This document shows positions 17,705-27,287 of a DNA stretch of 45,061 bases, in pieces (the first letter of the stretch is position 1; every line of letters begins with the position of its first letter). The notes beneath the pieces are model-generated. The model worked only from the letters and a program-made list of their open reading frames with translations, was not told the origin of the DNA and did no database searches. This DNA comes from Gammaproteobacteria bacterium (GTDB lineage Bacteria > Pseudomonadota > Gammaproteobacteria > Tenderiales > Tenderiaceae): the NCBI GenBank assembly GCA_021731365.1, contig JAKFXL010000056.1, forward strand, positions 2,289-47,349, written 5' to 3'. The position numbers were made by a program, and so were the translations under genes.

Positions 17705-18014
17705 CTGCCACCCCTCTCCAAAAATCAGCTTCTTTCCCCGTATGCGCAAGCGATTGCATTGTTGCGATATCACGAATAACCTTTCTCTGAATCAGCGGCA
17801 CAGATGCCATCGCCTTTGATAATAACTCGAAGTCTGTTTGGGATATATTGTAAGCTGATTGCAATGGTTTATTACCCAAAAAAATATTAATCATAACCCC
17901 CGCTGGCATAACGCCTGACAATGCCGCGGCCAACTGACTTCTCCTTCGAATATCTTTGATTGCATCCGCACTAGCTTGACTAAACGTAACCTCATTTATG
18001 AACGCGCACTTCAT
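17685..18014 (-). CDS. Small unknown protein with one hydrophobic segment
   Basis: A 109-residue product starting MKCAFINEVTF, chosen because AGGGGG lies just upstream of the ATG at 18014; a longer in-frame start at 18047 lacks a site. Residues about 28-47 (LAAALSGVMPAGVMINIFLG) are hydrophobic and Gly-rich enough to be a membrane segment. The C-terminus is polar, ending DGCDVQ. No family is recognised. It overlaps the lipoprotein gene downstream, so they likely act together. Codon use and base content are AT-richer than the amgK gene upstream. Confidence 0.6.
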   Translation of the reverse strand: MKCAFINEVTFSQASADAIKDIRRRSQLAAALSGVMPAGVMINIFLGNKPLQSAYNISQTDFELLSKAMASVPLIQRKVIRDIATMQSLAHTGKEADFWRGVADGCDVQ

Positions 18015-18097
18015 ATAGCCCCCTATATTTTTTGCATGACACCCCACTTCAACGGGGCATCTTCATGTCGGATTTTATACTCGATTCCTGATCGCCA

Positions 18098-19075
18098 TCA
18101 AATCACCTGCTCTTCCAACAAACGTCGCAACGGTTGCAGCTCCGGCACCCGTCGCACCACCTCCAATACATATTCCATAATGCGTGGAATATCTTGCAGG
18201 TAGCCGGGTTTGTTGTCGCGGATGTTGAGGCGGGCGAAGATGCCGAGCACTTTCAGATGGCGCTGCACACCCATCATGTCAAACCAGTGCAGTAGCTGTT
18301 GCTGGCTTTCGCCTGCGTTGACTCCTGCCGCCATTGCTTGTTGGCGATACTGCGCTACCCATGCCTCTACACGTTGACGTGGCCAGGCGATGTAACAATC
18401 TTTGAGCAGTGAGACAAGGTCGTAACTGACTGGCCCGATCACTGCGTCCTGAAAGTCGAGTACGCCAGGGTTGTGTTGGGTGGTGAGCATCAGGTTGCGT
18501 GAGTGGTAGTCGCGGTGGACCCAGACGTAGGGCTGTTGCAGTGACTGTTGCGCCAACCACTCCAGCACTTCATTCAACTCGTGCTGCTGTTCTGCGGTCA
18601 ATCTGATTTGCAGATGTTTTTCCAGGAACCACTCCTGGAACAGCGCCATCTCGCGCATCAACAGGGCGTGATCGTAACGTGGCAGCGCTGCGTCGGTCAG
18701 TTTGCCGTTGGCTTGCAACTGCACCAGGGCGGTGATGGCGTCGCCATAGAGTTGATCTGCACTCTGCTCATTCAGGGCGGGTAGGTATTGCTGATGGCCC
18801 AGATCACTCAGCAGCAGGAACCCTTGCGTCAGATCCTGCTCCAGCACTACCGGCACGTTGAGGCCATAATCCGCCATGGCCGCTGAGATCTTGATGAAGG
18901 GGCCGCAATCCTCTTTTTCTGGCGGCGCATCCATGACGATGTGGCTCGTGCCCGGCAGCGTTATCCGGAAGTAGCGCCGGAAGCTGGCATCGCTGGAGGC
19001 GGGGGCGATTTGACCACCACTGATACCGAGTGTCTGCTCTACCCAAACGGTTAACTGTTCCAATCTTCTGTCCAT
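18098..19075 (-). CDS. amgK: AmgK-like aminoglycoside-phosphotransferase-fold kinase (cell-wall sugar recycling)
   Basis: A 325-residue APH/choline-kinase fold protein. The catalytic loop HRDYHSRNLM and the metal-binding motif DFQDAVIGPVSYDL are clear. By family and by its position divergent from lptD, as in Pseudomonas, it should be AmgK. That enzyme phosphorylates N-acetylmuramate/N-acetylglucosamine at the anomeric position for peptidoglycan recycling. AmgK normally works with the nucleotidyltransferase MurU, usually encoded next to it. Here the next gene on the strand is an unknown small protein and no murU is present in the window. The ATG at 19075 follows AAAGGG at good spacing. A related APH-fold kinase of other specificity remains possible. 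Confidence 0.75.
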   Translation of the reverse strand: MDRRLEQLTVWVEQTLGISGGQIAPASSDASFRRYFRITLPGTSHIVMDAPPEKEDCGPFIKISAAMADYGLNVPVVLEQDLTQGFLLLSDLGHQQYLPALNEQSADQLYGDAITALVQLQANGKLTDAALPRYDHALLMREMALFQEWFLEKHLQIRLTAEQQHELNEVLEWLAQQSLQQPYVWVHRDYHSRNLMLTTQHNPGVLDFQDAVIGPVSYDLVSLLKDCYIAWPRQRVEAWVAQYRQQAMAAGVNAGESQQQLLHWFDMMGVQRHLKVLGIFARLNIRDNKPGYLQDIPRIMEYVLEVVRRVPELQPLRRLLEEQVI

Positions 19076-19270
19076 TGTGACCCTTTGTGACTGCTTTGCT
19101 GAACGACCTAGCCCCCGTTTGCCGCTGAAAAACGGGTATACTTGCCAACCTTATATATGAACATCAGCGTGTGGGCCTGACCATTTATGAATTCTGCAGT
19201 AAGTTACGATAAAACCCGTGATTGTGCCATCTCTTCACTTGACTGCCGCAGCTGCTGACAGCATCTGTCG

Positions 19271-21520
19271 ATGTACAAATTCCATAAAAATACTCTTCTG
19301 ACTCTTGCCCTCTCTGCTGCTATCAATGCCGCCCAGGGGGAAGAAAGCCCTGTACTATGGGGGCAGTGCCACGCCTGGCCGCTCCCTGAGTTTAGTTATC
19401 CTGGTGAGAATCGTGGTGAACAGTCTGCCACTTTTCTGGGGGCGGACTCCAGTGAGGGGCGCGACAATGAGGTGATTGATCTGCTTGGCAACATTCGTGT
19501 GCAGCGCCCTGATCAGCAGCTGTTTGCCGATAAGGCCACCTACAACCGGGCGTTGAAGACGCTGGAGGTACATGGCAATATCCGTTACGAGGCGGTGGAT
19601 TTTACCACCCAGGCCGACTACGCACTCATAGCGTTGGAGGGTGGCAAAGGGCGGTTTGAGAACAGTCAGTACGTCATTCCTACACGCCACGCCCGTGGCA
19701 GCAGCCGTGTCATCGACATTCAAAGCAGTGATCTGACGGTATTTCGTCAAGCCAGTTACACCACCTGTGATCCCGGCAATGAAGACTGGATTCTGCGCGC
19801 CAGTAGTGTTGAACTGAATCGGGGCAGTGGCATGGGCAGCGCCTGGAACGCCCGAATCGCTTTTCAGGGGGTGCCATTTATCTACATCCCCTATATCCGT
19901 TTCCCCATTACCAACGAACGTATGACAGGGCTGCTCGCCCCCACCTATGGCACCTCAAAACTGGGGGGTACTGAACTGGCACTGCCGATCTATATTAACC
20001 TGCACCCTCAGCTCGACCTGACCATTACCCCTCACAACTATACCAACCGTGGTTTGAAGTGGGATAACGAGCTGCGTTACCTCAGCCACTATGGCAGCGG
20101 CAAGATTCACACAGAACAGATAGATGATGGCGTCTATGGCCAGGAGCGCCGCCTGTTTGAATATAACCACACGGGTCAGCTAACAGGCGGCTGGAGCAGT
20201 GACCTGCTCTACAATCGTGTCTCTGACCGTTACTACTTTAACGATTTTGGGAACTCACTCAGCGTTAGCAGCCTGACCCATCTGGAGCGTCACGCCCAGC
20301 TGACACACACTGATCGTTATGGTCGTTTTTTCATTCAGGCACAGGGATTTCAAACCATTGATGACTCCACCCCCTACAGCGAGCGCCCCTATCGCCGCCT
20401 GCCACAGCTCACCTATACCAGCGTACCGTATGAGATGGGCGCACTACGGCTGAACCTGAACAGCGAGCTGGTCCGTTTTCAGCAGCATGAACGGCTCACG
20501 GGCAGCCGCGCCAACATCACGCCGTCACTGTCGCTACCTTATCAACGCCCGGCGGGCTTTATCACCCCCAAGCTCAGTCTCAGCCTCAGTCGTTATGCGC
20601 TGGAAGAGGCTTACAATACGCTCGACACCCGCACACTGCATCGTGTAGTGCCAATCACCAGCATCGACAGTGGGCTCTATCTGGAGCGTGAAACAACACT
20701 CTTTGGCGGCAACTATTTACAGACCCTCGAACCCCGCGCCTTCTATCTCTACGTGCCCTATCGTGACCAGTCTGACTACCCGCTGTTTGATAGCGGCAGC
20801 TATGACTTCAGCAGTGCCCAGCTCTTTCGCACCAACCGGTTTGCCGGCATCGATCGTATTGGTGACGCCAATCAGATCACCGTTGCCCTCACCTCACGAC
20901 TACTGCAACAGCAGGATGGCTGGGAGCTTGTGCGTGGCAGTATTGGGCAGATCCAATATTTTAAAGATCGCCAGGTAACACTTACCGGCAATCAGATCGA
21001 CAGCCGCAACCACTCCGAAACCATTATTGATGCTGAGTTTCACCCCACCCGACCACTCAGCATCCGTGGCGATCTGTTCTTGAACAGTGACAACAACAGC
21101 GTCACACGGCGCGATCTGCGCCTGCAATATATGAACGACAAACGCCACATTCTAAGCATTAACTATCGCCAGCGCAGCACACCCGACACCGTCGCCAATA
21201 CCACCACACGGGAAATCGACAGTTCCATTCTCTGGCCGCTCACCAGCCAGTGGAGTATCATTGGACGCCGCTACCACTCCCTTGATGATAACCGCACGCT
21301 GGAAAAACTGGCGGGGGTTGAATACAGCGACTGCTGCTGGGCGTTTCGTGCTGTGCGCCACGCCACCTTTGTGGAGTCCGCCGGTGCCACCAGCGCCCCC
21401 TACGGAACCTTGCGCTACGGCTGGTATCTACAGCTTGAGCTGAAAGGACTCACCAGCCTGGGCGACAGCATCGACAAACTGATGCAGGATAAAATTCTCG
21501 GCTATAAGGCCATACCTTAG
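19271..21520 (+). CDS. lptD: LPS-assembly outer-membrane protein LptD
   Basis: The 749-residue product inserts lipopolysaccharide into the outer leaflet with LptE. A signal peptide (cleaved after about residue 22) is followed by an OstA/LptA-like jellyroll at about 60-160 (LLGNIRVQRPDQQLFADKA, LEVHGNIRYEA). The barrel begins with IPYIRFPI and runs to the C-terminus. Cysteines fall where the E. coli disulfides need them: Cys33 and Cys166 near the N-terminus, and a Cys-Cys pair at 688-689. It is the first gene of lptD-surA-pdxA-rsmA and diverges from amgK across 195 bp. I did not find a convincing sigma-E promoter there. Confidence 0.96.
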   Translation: MYKFHKNTLLTLALSAAINAAQGEESPVLWGQCHAWPLPEFSYPGENRGEQSATFLGADSSEGRDNEVIDLLGNIRVQRPDQQLFADKATYNRALKTLEVHGNIRYEAVDFTTQADYALIALEGGKGRFENSQYVIPTRHARGSSRVIDIQSSDLTVFRQASYTTCDPGNEDWILRASSVELNRGSGMGSAWNARIAFQGVPFIYIPYIRFPITNERMTGLLAPTYGTSKLGGTELALPIYINLHPQLDLTITPHNYTNRGLKWDNELRYLSHYGSGKIHTEQIDDGVYGQERRLFEYNHTGQLTGGWSSDLLYNRVSDRYYFNDFGNSLSVSSLTHLERHAQLTHTDRYGRFFIQAQGFQTIDDSTPYSERPYRRLPQLTYTSVPYEMGALRLNLNSELVRFQQHERLTGSRANITPSLSLPYQRPAGFITPKLSLSLSRYALEEAYNTLDTRTLHRVVPITSIDSGLYLERETTLFGGNYLQTLEPRAFYLYVPYRDQSDYPLFDSGSYDFSSAQLFRTNRFAGIDRIGDANQITVALTSRLLQQQDGWELVRGSIGQIQYFKDRQVTLTGNQIDSRNHSETIIDAEFHPTRPLSIRGDLFLNSDNNSVTRRDLRLQYMNDKRHILSINYRQRSTPDTVANTTTREIDSSILWPLTSQWSIIGRRYHSLDDNRTLEKLAGVEYSDCCWAFRAVRHATFVESAGATSAPYGTLRYGWYLQLELKGLTSLGDSIDKLMQDKILGYKAIP

Positions 21521-21545
21521 ATTTGATCATCAACAGGTCACCAAC

Positions 21546-22817
21546 ATGAAATATTTTCTTACAATACTCACTCTGATTGCCACACTCAACGCACAGGCAG
21601 CGCCGGTAAAAATCGACGGCATCGCCGCCATCGTCAATGAAGAGGCAGTGACGCTGAGTGAACTGGATAACGAAATAAAAACCGTCAAGGCCCAACTGCA
21701 ACAGCAAAAAAGCAGCCAGCCCAGCGATGCTGCCCTGCAACGGCAGGTGCTGGAACGTTTAATTGTCATTCATCTGAAGCAGCAACTGGCCGACCGTAAC
21801 AACATCATCATTGATGACGAGACCCTCAACCGCGCTATCAGCAGCATCGCCAAACAGAACAACATTTCACTGGCACAATTACGCAATGTTATCGAACGGG
21901 ACGGTTTTGATTTCAATCTCTACCGTGAAAACATTCGCCACGAGATTCTCCATACCCGGCTGCGCCAGCGTTATGTCGACAACCGTATCAACATCACCAG
22001 CGCCGAGATTGAACTCTTTCTCAAACAGCAGGAGAAGAGTGGCGGCAATGAAAACGAGTATCAGCTTAACCATATCCTGATCAGCATCCCCGAAGGTGCC
22101 AGCGCCGAAACCATTCAAACAGCCAAACAGCACGCCCAAGCCATTCTCGACCGTCTCGCCAAAGGTGAGCCGTTTGCAGAGCTCGCCATCGCCGAATCCG
22201 ACAGCCAACAGGCGCTAAGCGGTGGCGACCTTGGCTGGCGCAAACTGGGGGAGATCCCTTCACTCTTTGCCAACATTGTGGTGGATATGAAAAAAGGCGA
22301 TGTCAGCACCCTCATCCGCAACCCCAGCGGCTTTCACATCATCAAACTCAACGATGAGCGTGGTGGCGACCGCCACATGGTCAACCAGAGCCACGTTCGC
22401 CACATCCTGATCAAGACCGATGAGGTCACCGACGACAACGCCGCACTGCACAAAGTTGAAGAGCTGAAATCACGTATCGAACAGGGCGATGATTTTAATC
22501 TCATTGCAAAAGCACACTCCGATGACAAAGGCAGTGCTGCCAAAGGTGGCGACCTCGGCTGGGCCAGCCCCGGTCAAATGGTGCCGGCGTTTGAAAAGGT
22601 GATGAACGACATCGCCCCGAATAAAATCAGCGACCCCTTCCAGAGTCCGTTTGGCTGGCACATTTTAGAGGTACTGGAACGCCGCACTCAGGATGATACT
22701 GACCAGTACAAACGCAACATCGCCCGTCAACAGCTCTTCGAACGTAAAGTGAGTGAAGAGGAAGAGCTGTGGTTACGGCAACTGCGTGATGAAGCGTATG
22801 TTGAGATTCGAATTTAG
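21546..22817 (+). CDS. surA: Periplasmic chaperone and peptidyl-prolyl isomerase SurA
   Basis: The 423-residue protein escorts unfolded outer-membrane proteins to the BAM complex. A signal peptide ends at QAAP (about residue 19) and an N-terminal chaperone helix domain covers about 20-165. Two parvulin domains follow at about 172-270 (YQLNHILI, GGDLGW, GFHIIKL) and 282-380 (SHVRHILIKTD, GGDLGWASPGQMVPAFE, GWHILEVLERR), then a C-terminal helix. Length and architecture are as in E. coli. It lies 25 bp after lptD, whose product is its classic client. Confidence 0.96.
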   Translation: MKYFLTILTLIATLNAQAAPVKIDGIAAIVNEEAVTLSELDNEIKTVKAQLQQQKSSQPSDAALQRQVLERLIVIHLKQQLADRNNIIIDDETLNRAISSIAKQNNISLAQLRNVIERDGFDFNLYRENIRHEILHTRLRQRYVDNRINITSAEIELFLKQQEKSGGNENEYQLNHILISIPEGASAETIQTAKQHAQAILDRLAKGEPFAELAIAESDSQQALSGGDLGWRKLGEIPSLFANIVVDMKKGDVSTLIRNPSGFHIIKLNDERGGDRHMVNQSHVRHILIKTDEVTDDNAALHKVEELKSRIEQGDDFNLIAKAHSDDKGSAAKGGDLGWASPGQMVPAFEKVMNDIAPNKISDPFQSPFGWHILEVLERRTQDDTDQYKRNIARQQLFERKVSEEEELWLRQLRDEAYVEIRI

Positions 22818-22890
22818 CTGATCGCCTGATCCCCCTTCACTGTCCAACCGGCACCAAAGGGGAACACCATTTAACAGACAGAGTATCGGC

Positions 22891-23889
22891 ATGAACAGAC
22901 CGCTCAGACTCGCCATCACCCCCGGAGAACCTGCAGGCATCGGCCCCGACCTGGTTGTCACGCTGGCACAGCAGCCACACGCACATCAGCTCATCGCCAT
23001 TGCCGACCCAGCACTGCTCAGCACCCGCGCACAGCAGTTGGGATTGCCGCTGACACTCAAAACTTTTAATGCCAATGCACCTGTTGAGCCACACCAACCC
23101 GGCGTGCTTAACATACTGCCCGTTGCACTGCACAACACAACCACACCGGGCCATCTTGATATCAATAACGCCACCTACGTACTGGAGACGTTACGCCAGG
23201 CAACACTCGGCTGTATACATGGCCAGTTTGATGCACTCATCACCGCCCCCGTACACAAAGGGGTGATTAACGATGCCGGCATTAAATTCAGCGGCCACAC
23301 AGAGTTTCTTGCTGAGCTCACACAGACACCACAAGTGGTCATGATGCTTGCCACCCCCGGTCTGCGGGTAGCATTGGCAACCACTCACCTGCCTTTGCGT
23401 CAAGTAGCCGATGCCATTACCCAACCGCTGCTGGAAGATGTAATTACTGTTCTGAACAGCGCGCTGATCAATCAGTTTGGCATCCAGCAGCCGCATATTT
23501 TTGTCTGCGGCCTTAATCCACACGCCGGTGAGAATGGCCATCTCGGCCATGAAGATGAAGAGATTGTCGCCCCCGTGTTGGAGCGTTTACGTTGCAAAGG
23601 GATACACCTGACTGGCCCGCTGCCCGCCGATACACTTTTTGTGCCTAAATATCTCAACCATGCCGATGCGGTACTGGCCATGTATCACGACCAGGGATTG
23701 CCTGTGCTCAAACACAAAGGGTTTGGCAACGCCGTTAACATCACGCTTGGCCTGCCGATCATCCGCACCTCCGTTGATCACGGTACCGCGCTGGAGCTGG
23801 CGGGCACTGGCAGGGCCGACAGCGGCAGCCTCGCCTACGCGATTACTATTGCCATCGAGATGGCACAACAGAAGAGCCTCGCCTCATGA
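22891..23889 (+). CDS. pdxA: 4-hydroxythreonine-4-phosphate dehydrogenase PdxA
   Basis: The enzyme oxidises 4-phosphooxy-threonine in the DXP-dependent route to pyridoxal 5'-phosphate. It is 332 residues long, beginning with the family signature [12 protein letters not shown]. The three metal ligands are His166 (TTHLPLR), His211 (NPHAGENG) and His266 (YHDQG), at the same numbers as in E. coli. The C-terminal [18 protein letters not shown] motif is intact. The stop overlaps the rsmA start by four bases (ATGA), showing tight coupling. Confidence 0.96.
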   Translation: MNRPLRLAITPGEPAGIGPDLVVTLAQQPHAHQLIAIADPALLSTRAQQLGLPLTLKTFNANAPVEPHQPGVLNILPVALHNTTTPGHLDINNATYVLETLRQATLGCIHGQFDALITAPVHKGVINDAGIKFSGHTEFLAELTQTPQVVMMLATPGLRVALATTHLPLRQVADAITQPLLEDVITVLNSALINQFGIQQPHIFVCGLNPHAGENGHLGHEDEEIVAPVLERLRCKGIHLTGPLPADTLFVPKYLNHADAVLAMYHDQGLPVLKHKGFGNAVNITLGLPIIRTSVDHGTALELAGTGRADSGSLAYAITIAIEMAQQKSLAS

Positions 23890-24695
23890 ACCAGCAAAAT
23901 GACAGCCATCGCGCCCGCAAACGTTTTGGTCAAAATTTCTTACATGATCAACAAGTCATTCAACGCATTGTCAGTTCACTCAGGGCCAAGCCCGGTGATC
24001 GTATTGTGGAAATTGGCCCAGGGCTCGGCGCACTCACACAACCTTTGATCGACATTGTTGGTAAAATTGATGTCGTGGAGATCGATCGTGATCTGGTTGC
24101 ACGGCTGCAGCAACACTACTCACCCGAGGTGATGACCATCCACAGCCATGACGCCTTGAAATTTGATTTTCATACACTGGTCACCACAGGTGAAAAACTT
24201 CGCATCATCGGTAACTTGCCGTACAACATCTCCACCCCACTGCTGTTTCATCTGATGGAACAGCTCGATGTTGTGCAGGATATTCATTGCATGCTGCAAA
24301 AAGAGGTTGTTGAACGTATGGCGGCAAAACCCGGCGACAGCGCTTACGGCAGACTCAGCATCATGCTGCAATACCATTGCGATGTGGTGAAACTTTTCAA
24401 CGTTGGTCCGGGGGCATTTCATCCTGCACCCAAAGTTGACTCCGCCGTAGCGCGACTCACACCCCACACCACTAAACCCACACATGTCAACGATGAAAAA
24501 ATATTCAGTAAGGTTGTCAATCAGGCCTTTAGCCAACGCCGTAAAACACTGCGCAACTGCCTTAAAACATTACTAAGCGCCGAACAGATTGAATCATGCA
24601 ACATAGATCCAACGGCACGCCCAGAGACGCTCTCACTGTCTGACTTCGCCAAACTTAGCAACATCACCGTAGACTCACCAGACATATCCAAGTGA
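23886..24695 (+). CDS. rsmA: 16S rRNA dimethyladenosine transferase RsmA (KsgA)
   Basis: RsmA dimethylates A1518 and A1519 in helix 45 of 16S rRNA late in 30S assembly. The 269-residue product shows the SAM-binding motif [13 protein letters not shown] at 43-54, the acidic ribose-binding VEIDRDL, and the catalytic [11 protein letters not shown] at 110-120. The C-terminal helical domain contains [12 protein letters not shown]. It overlaps pdxA upstream and a small membrane-protein gene downstream by four bases each. In enterobacteria apaG and apaH follow; they are absent here. Confidence 0.96.
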   Translation: MNQQNDSHRARKRFGQNFLHDQQVIQRIVSSLRAKPGDRIVEIGPGLGALTQPLIDIVGKIDVVEIDRDLVARLQQHYSPEVMTIHSHDALKFDFHTLVTTGEKLRIIGNLPYNISTPLLFHLMEQLDVVQDIHCMLQKEVVERMAAKPGDSAYGRLSIMLQYHCDVVKLFNVGPGAFHPAPKVDSAVARLTPHTTKPTHVNDEKIFSKVVNQAFSQRRKTLRNCLKTLLSAEQIESCNIDPTARPETLSLSDFAKLSNITVDSPDISK

Positions 24696-25102
24696 GACTT
24701 AAAGGACAATTCTGGTCAGGCTGGTATACAGCCCTGCTGCTTACTGCAGGTGTAGTTTTTATAATCATCGAACTGCCACAAGGCTATAGCAGCGACCTCT
24801 CTATCATCGGCCAGGGTAAAGATGCAATTGTCATTGTTCACGATAGCAAAAGTTTTCCCAGTGTCGAGTTTCTCAGTCGCATGAATGTCATTCGTGACAA
24901 ACATAAACAGCAGGCAGTTTTTTCCGTGGCTGATATTAAAGATAAGGCCGGGGCTGAATTTGCACAAAAACACAGTGCAAAACCACTATCACTCCTGCTC
25001 TTCACCGCTGACGGCACACCATTAGGCAGCATCAGCGGTAACCGCTCCTCTGATGTCATACTGGATGCTATTGAAGGAAAATTTCAGTGGCAGCACAACT
25101 AA
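24692..25102 (+). CDS. Small membrane-anchored protein, thioredoxin-fold-like without CxxC
   Basis: A 136-residue product starting with a GTG that overlaps the rsmA stop (GTGA). One N-terminal membrane segment lies at about 10-28 (WYTALLLTAGVVFIIIEL). The remainder (KDAIVIVHDSKSFPSVEFL, then LLLFTADGTPLGSISG) has the strand-helix order of a thioredoxin fold, with a SKSF sequence where CxxC would be expected. It would face the periplasm. I do not recognise a named family, and the fold call is inference from pattern. Confidence 0.65.
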   Translation: MRLKGQFWSGWYTALLLTAGVVFIIIELPQGYSSDLSIIGQGKDAIVIVHDSKSFPSVEFLSRMNVIRDKHKQQAVFSVADIKDKAGAEFAQKHSAKPLSLLLFTADGTPLGSISGNRSSDVILDAIEGKFQWQHN

Positions 25103-25294
25103 CAGGGGCACCCCATCAACAACACCAGCAAAACACAACCCCACCCAGGGTGATTCACAAGAGATGGTGGCAAACAGTCTGATTCTATTTAAGCCCTTAG
25201 CCAAGGCACAACCTGTCAATGCCCGCAGATCAACGATTCCGCTTACACATCCAGACATGCATCAGCAACAGCCATAGTAGAGACAATATGGTAT

Positions 25295-25329
25295 TCAGAT
25301 TTCATCTTACGTATAAAAATTAAATCTGA
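25295..25329. promoter_or_regulatory. 8-bp perfect inverted repeat upstream of the FadL-like gene (possible operator)
   Basis: TCAGATTT at 25295-25302 is mirrored by AAATCTGA at 25322-25329, with 19 bases between. It lies about 75 bp upstream of the FadL-like start, inside a 300-bp stretch (25103-25402) that otherwise holds no gene. An operator or an mRNA hairpin in the leader are both possible. Confidence 0.4.
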
Positions 25330-25402
25330 GGACAATCTCCATTTACCTTTACACTCTCAGTCCTGCACTCCAAAGCAGTTAAAAGGATGACAGGACAACT
25401 TT

Positions 25403-26860
25403 ATGAACCACTCTCCATTACGGCGCACCATCGCCCTGCTCTCTCTGACACCGCTTTCTGCCCTTGCCACCAATGGCATGAACCTGGAAGGATACGGCCC
25501 CATTGCATTAGGTATGGGGGGGGCCTCCTTTGCTTACGACAACGGCACAGCGGCGGTCATCAACAATCCTGCCACACTGGGGTTAATGGAACGTTCAAGC
25601 CAGCTCGACCTGGCCGTTGGTTTCTTAGGCCCCGATGTCAGCTCCACACACACAGCCAGTGGCATGGGTGCTGACTCGTCTGCTGACGGTTTCTACATGC
25701 CCGCAGTTGGCTGGGCCACACGCTCTGGTCCCTGGACCTCTGGCGTGGCGCTGTTTGGCCAGGGCGGCATGGGCACAGAGTTCTCCAGCAGCAGTTTTAT
25801 GTCCAATCCCGGCGGCATGTCACCCTCACCCGATCTGATTAACCGTTCAGAGGTGAGTCTGGGCCGTGCAATAGCGCCACTTGTCTACGCCGTAAACCCG
25901 CGACTCCAGATTGGCGGCAGTATTGATTTTGTCTGGGCAGGCATGGACCTGCGGATGGCAATGAGCGAATCACAATTTCAGGATCTGGCCAACCCCTCCA
26001 GTCGTCAATATGGATCTGCCTCCGGCTCCATGGTCAACGCCTTTGGGGCGATGTACGAACCCTTTGGTGGCTCGGGCATTAACAAGCTTTACCACGCTTA
26101 TTTCGACTTCAGTAATAACAACGACTTTTCCGGTAAGGCCCGTGGATATGGTTTAGGTGCAAAACTGGGGCTGACCTACCAGATGAACCCAAAAGTCACT
26201 GTCGGTGCAACCTACCACGCTAAAACCTGGCTCAATGATCTCACCACCAACGAAGCGCAGATGAGCATGGCCGTCAACGGTGATGAAGGACTCCTCACCA
26301 CGGGCACACCTTCTGGAAGTGATGTCGACAAGATCATCAACCTGACCGGGCAGATCGCCGTCAAAAACTTTGAGTGGCCCGCCATCACAGGTATTGGTTT
26401 TGCCTTTCGGCCCACAGGTGAGTGGTTACTGGTTGCGGACTACAAACGGATCTTCTGGTCAGATGTGATGGATAATTTCAGCATGACCTTCACCGCCGCC
26501 AATCAGACAAGCAATGGTGGCTTTGCCGGAAAACAGCTCGACGCAACCCTTTACCAGCGCTGGCAGGATCAGGACGTAATTGCACTGGGTGCCGCCTATC
26601 AGCTAACAGACACATGGACAGTGCGGGCGGGCGCAAACTTTGGTGACAACCCGATCCCCGACCGTTTTCTGAATGCCCTTTTTCCCGCCACCATTGAAAA
26701 ACACTACACTGCAGGCGTTGGTTACCAGATCAATAAACAGAGCGCCATTAACAGCGCCATCAGCATTGCCCCCGAGGCACGTTTTATTGCCGCCAACGGC
26801 ATTGCCAGTCAACACCAGCAACTCAACTGGCAACTGATGTACTCCCGGCTATGGGAGTAG
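25403..26860 (+). CDS. FadL/TodX-family outer-membrane hydrophobic-compound transporter
   Basis: A 485-residue outer-membrane barrel predicted to let fatty acids or other hydrophobic molecules diffuse laterally into the membrane. After a short signal peptide (cleaved after LSALA) the mature protein starts TNGMNLEGYGPIALGMGGAS. That is the plug/hatch signature of the family, followed by the typical AAVINNPATLGLM. The C-terminus ends in an aromatic strand (LMYSRLWE). The ATG at 25403 has AGGA eight bases upstream. It is longer than E. coli FadL (446 residues). The substrate is not predictable from sequence, so I give no gene symbol. Confidence 0.88.
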   Translation: MNHSPLRRTIALLSLTPLSALATNGMNLEGYGPIALGMGGASFAYDNGTAAVINNPATLGLMERSSQLDLAVGFLGPDVSSTHTASGMGADSSADGFYMPAVGWATRSGPWTSGVALFGQGGMGTEFSSSSFMSNPGGMSPSPDLINRSEVSLGRAIAPLVYAVNPRLQIGGSIDFVWAGMDLRMAMSESQFQDLANPSSRQYGSASGSMVNAFGAMYEPFGGSGINKLYHAYFDFSNNNDFSGKARGYGLGAKLGLTYQMNPKVTVGATYHAKTWLNDLTTNEAQMSMAVNGDEGLLTTGTPSGSDVDKIINLTGQIAVKNFEWPAITGIGFAFRPTGEWLLVADYKRIFWSDVMDNFSMTFTAANQTSNGGFAGKQLDATLYQRWQDQDVIALGAAYQLTDTWTVRAGANFGDNPIPDRFLNALFPATIEKHYTAGVGYQINKQSAINSAISIAPEARFIAANGIASQHQQLNWQLMYSRLWE

Positions 26861-26916
26861 AGACACGCAGGTAACATATCGATCACCCGATAAATCTGGA
26901 TTGCAAGGATGCAGTC

Positions 26917-27267
26917 ATGACCATAAAAACCATCACGACGAACGCAAGACCAGGACGCCACTTTGCCGTCACCCTCTTAGCCATTGCCGTGACAGCAATG
27001 CCCGCCATCACCCTCTCCTTATCTGATAGCCACTCTGGCTTTTCTCTCCACTACTTAAGCGCCCAGCCACCAACAGGCAGCGATAAAACACCGCGCCCGG
27101 CCATTATCATCACCGGAAAAACAGACCAGCAGTTAAACACAGAGTTGACACAGGCGGAGCAGGAGCTACAGCAAGCTAAAACTGAGCGGGAAAAGACACT
27201 ACGGAGAATCGAGCAGCTCAACAAAATATTAAAAAGAAAACTCGATGAGGCGCAGCTCGCGCAATAA
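26917..27267 (+). CDS. Small exported coiled-coil protein of unknown function
   Basis: A 116-residue product with an N-terminal hydrophobic segment (about 17-35) that could be a signal peptide or anchor. A Pro-rich stretch follows, and then a strongly charged heptad region (TQAEQELQQAKTEREKTL and onward, about 70-115) predicted to be a coiled coil. No family is recognised. It follows the FadL-like gene by 56 bp on the same strand and ends at a hairpin, so it may be co-transcribed with that porin. Confidence 0.6.
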   Translation: MTIKTITTNARPGRHFAVTLLAIAVTAMPAITLSLSDSHSGFSLHYLSAQPPTGSDKTPRPAIIITGKTDQQLNTELTQAEQELQQAKTEREKTLRRIEQLNKILKRKLDEAQLAQ

Positions 27268-27287
27268 AACAGATCACCAAAACAGAA

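Noticed and set aside
19076-19270. Possible sigma-E or sigma-70 promoter for lptD around TATACT near 19136
   Set aside because: The -35 match at correct spacing is poor and no sigma-E consensus was found, so no site is claimed.
25053-25277. A 74-codon plus-strand frame overlapping the end of the thioredoxin-like gene
   Set aside because: Out of frame overlap, low-complexity polar product, no ribosome site.
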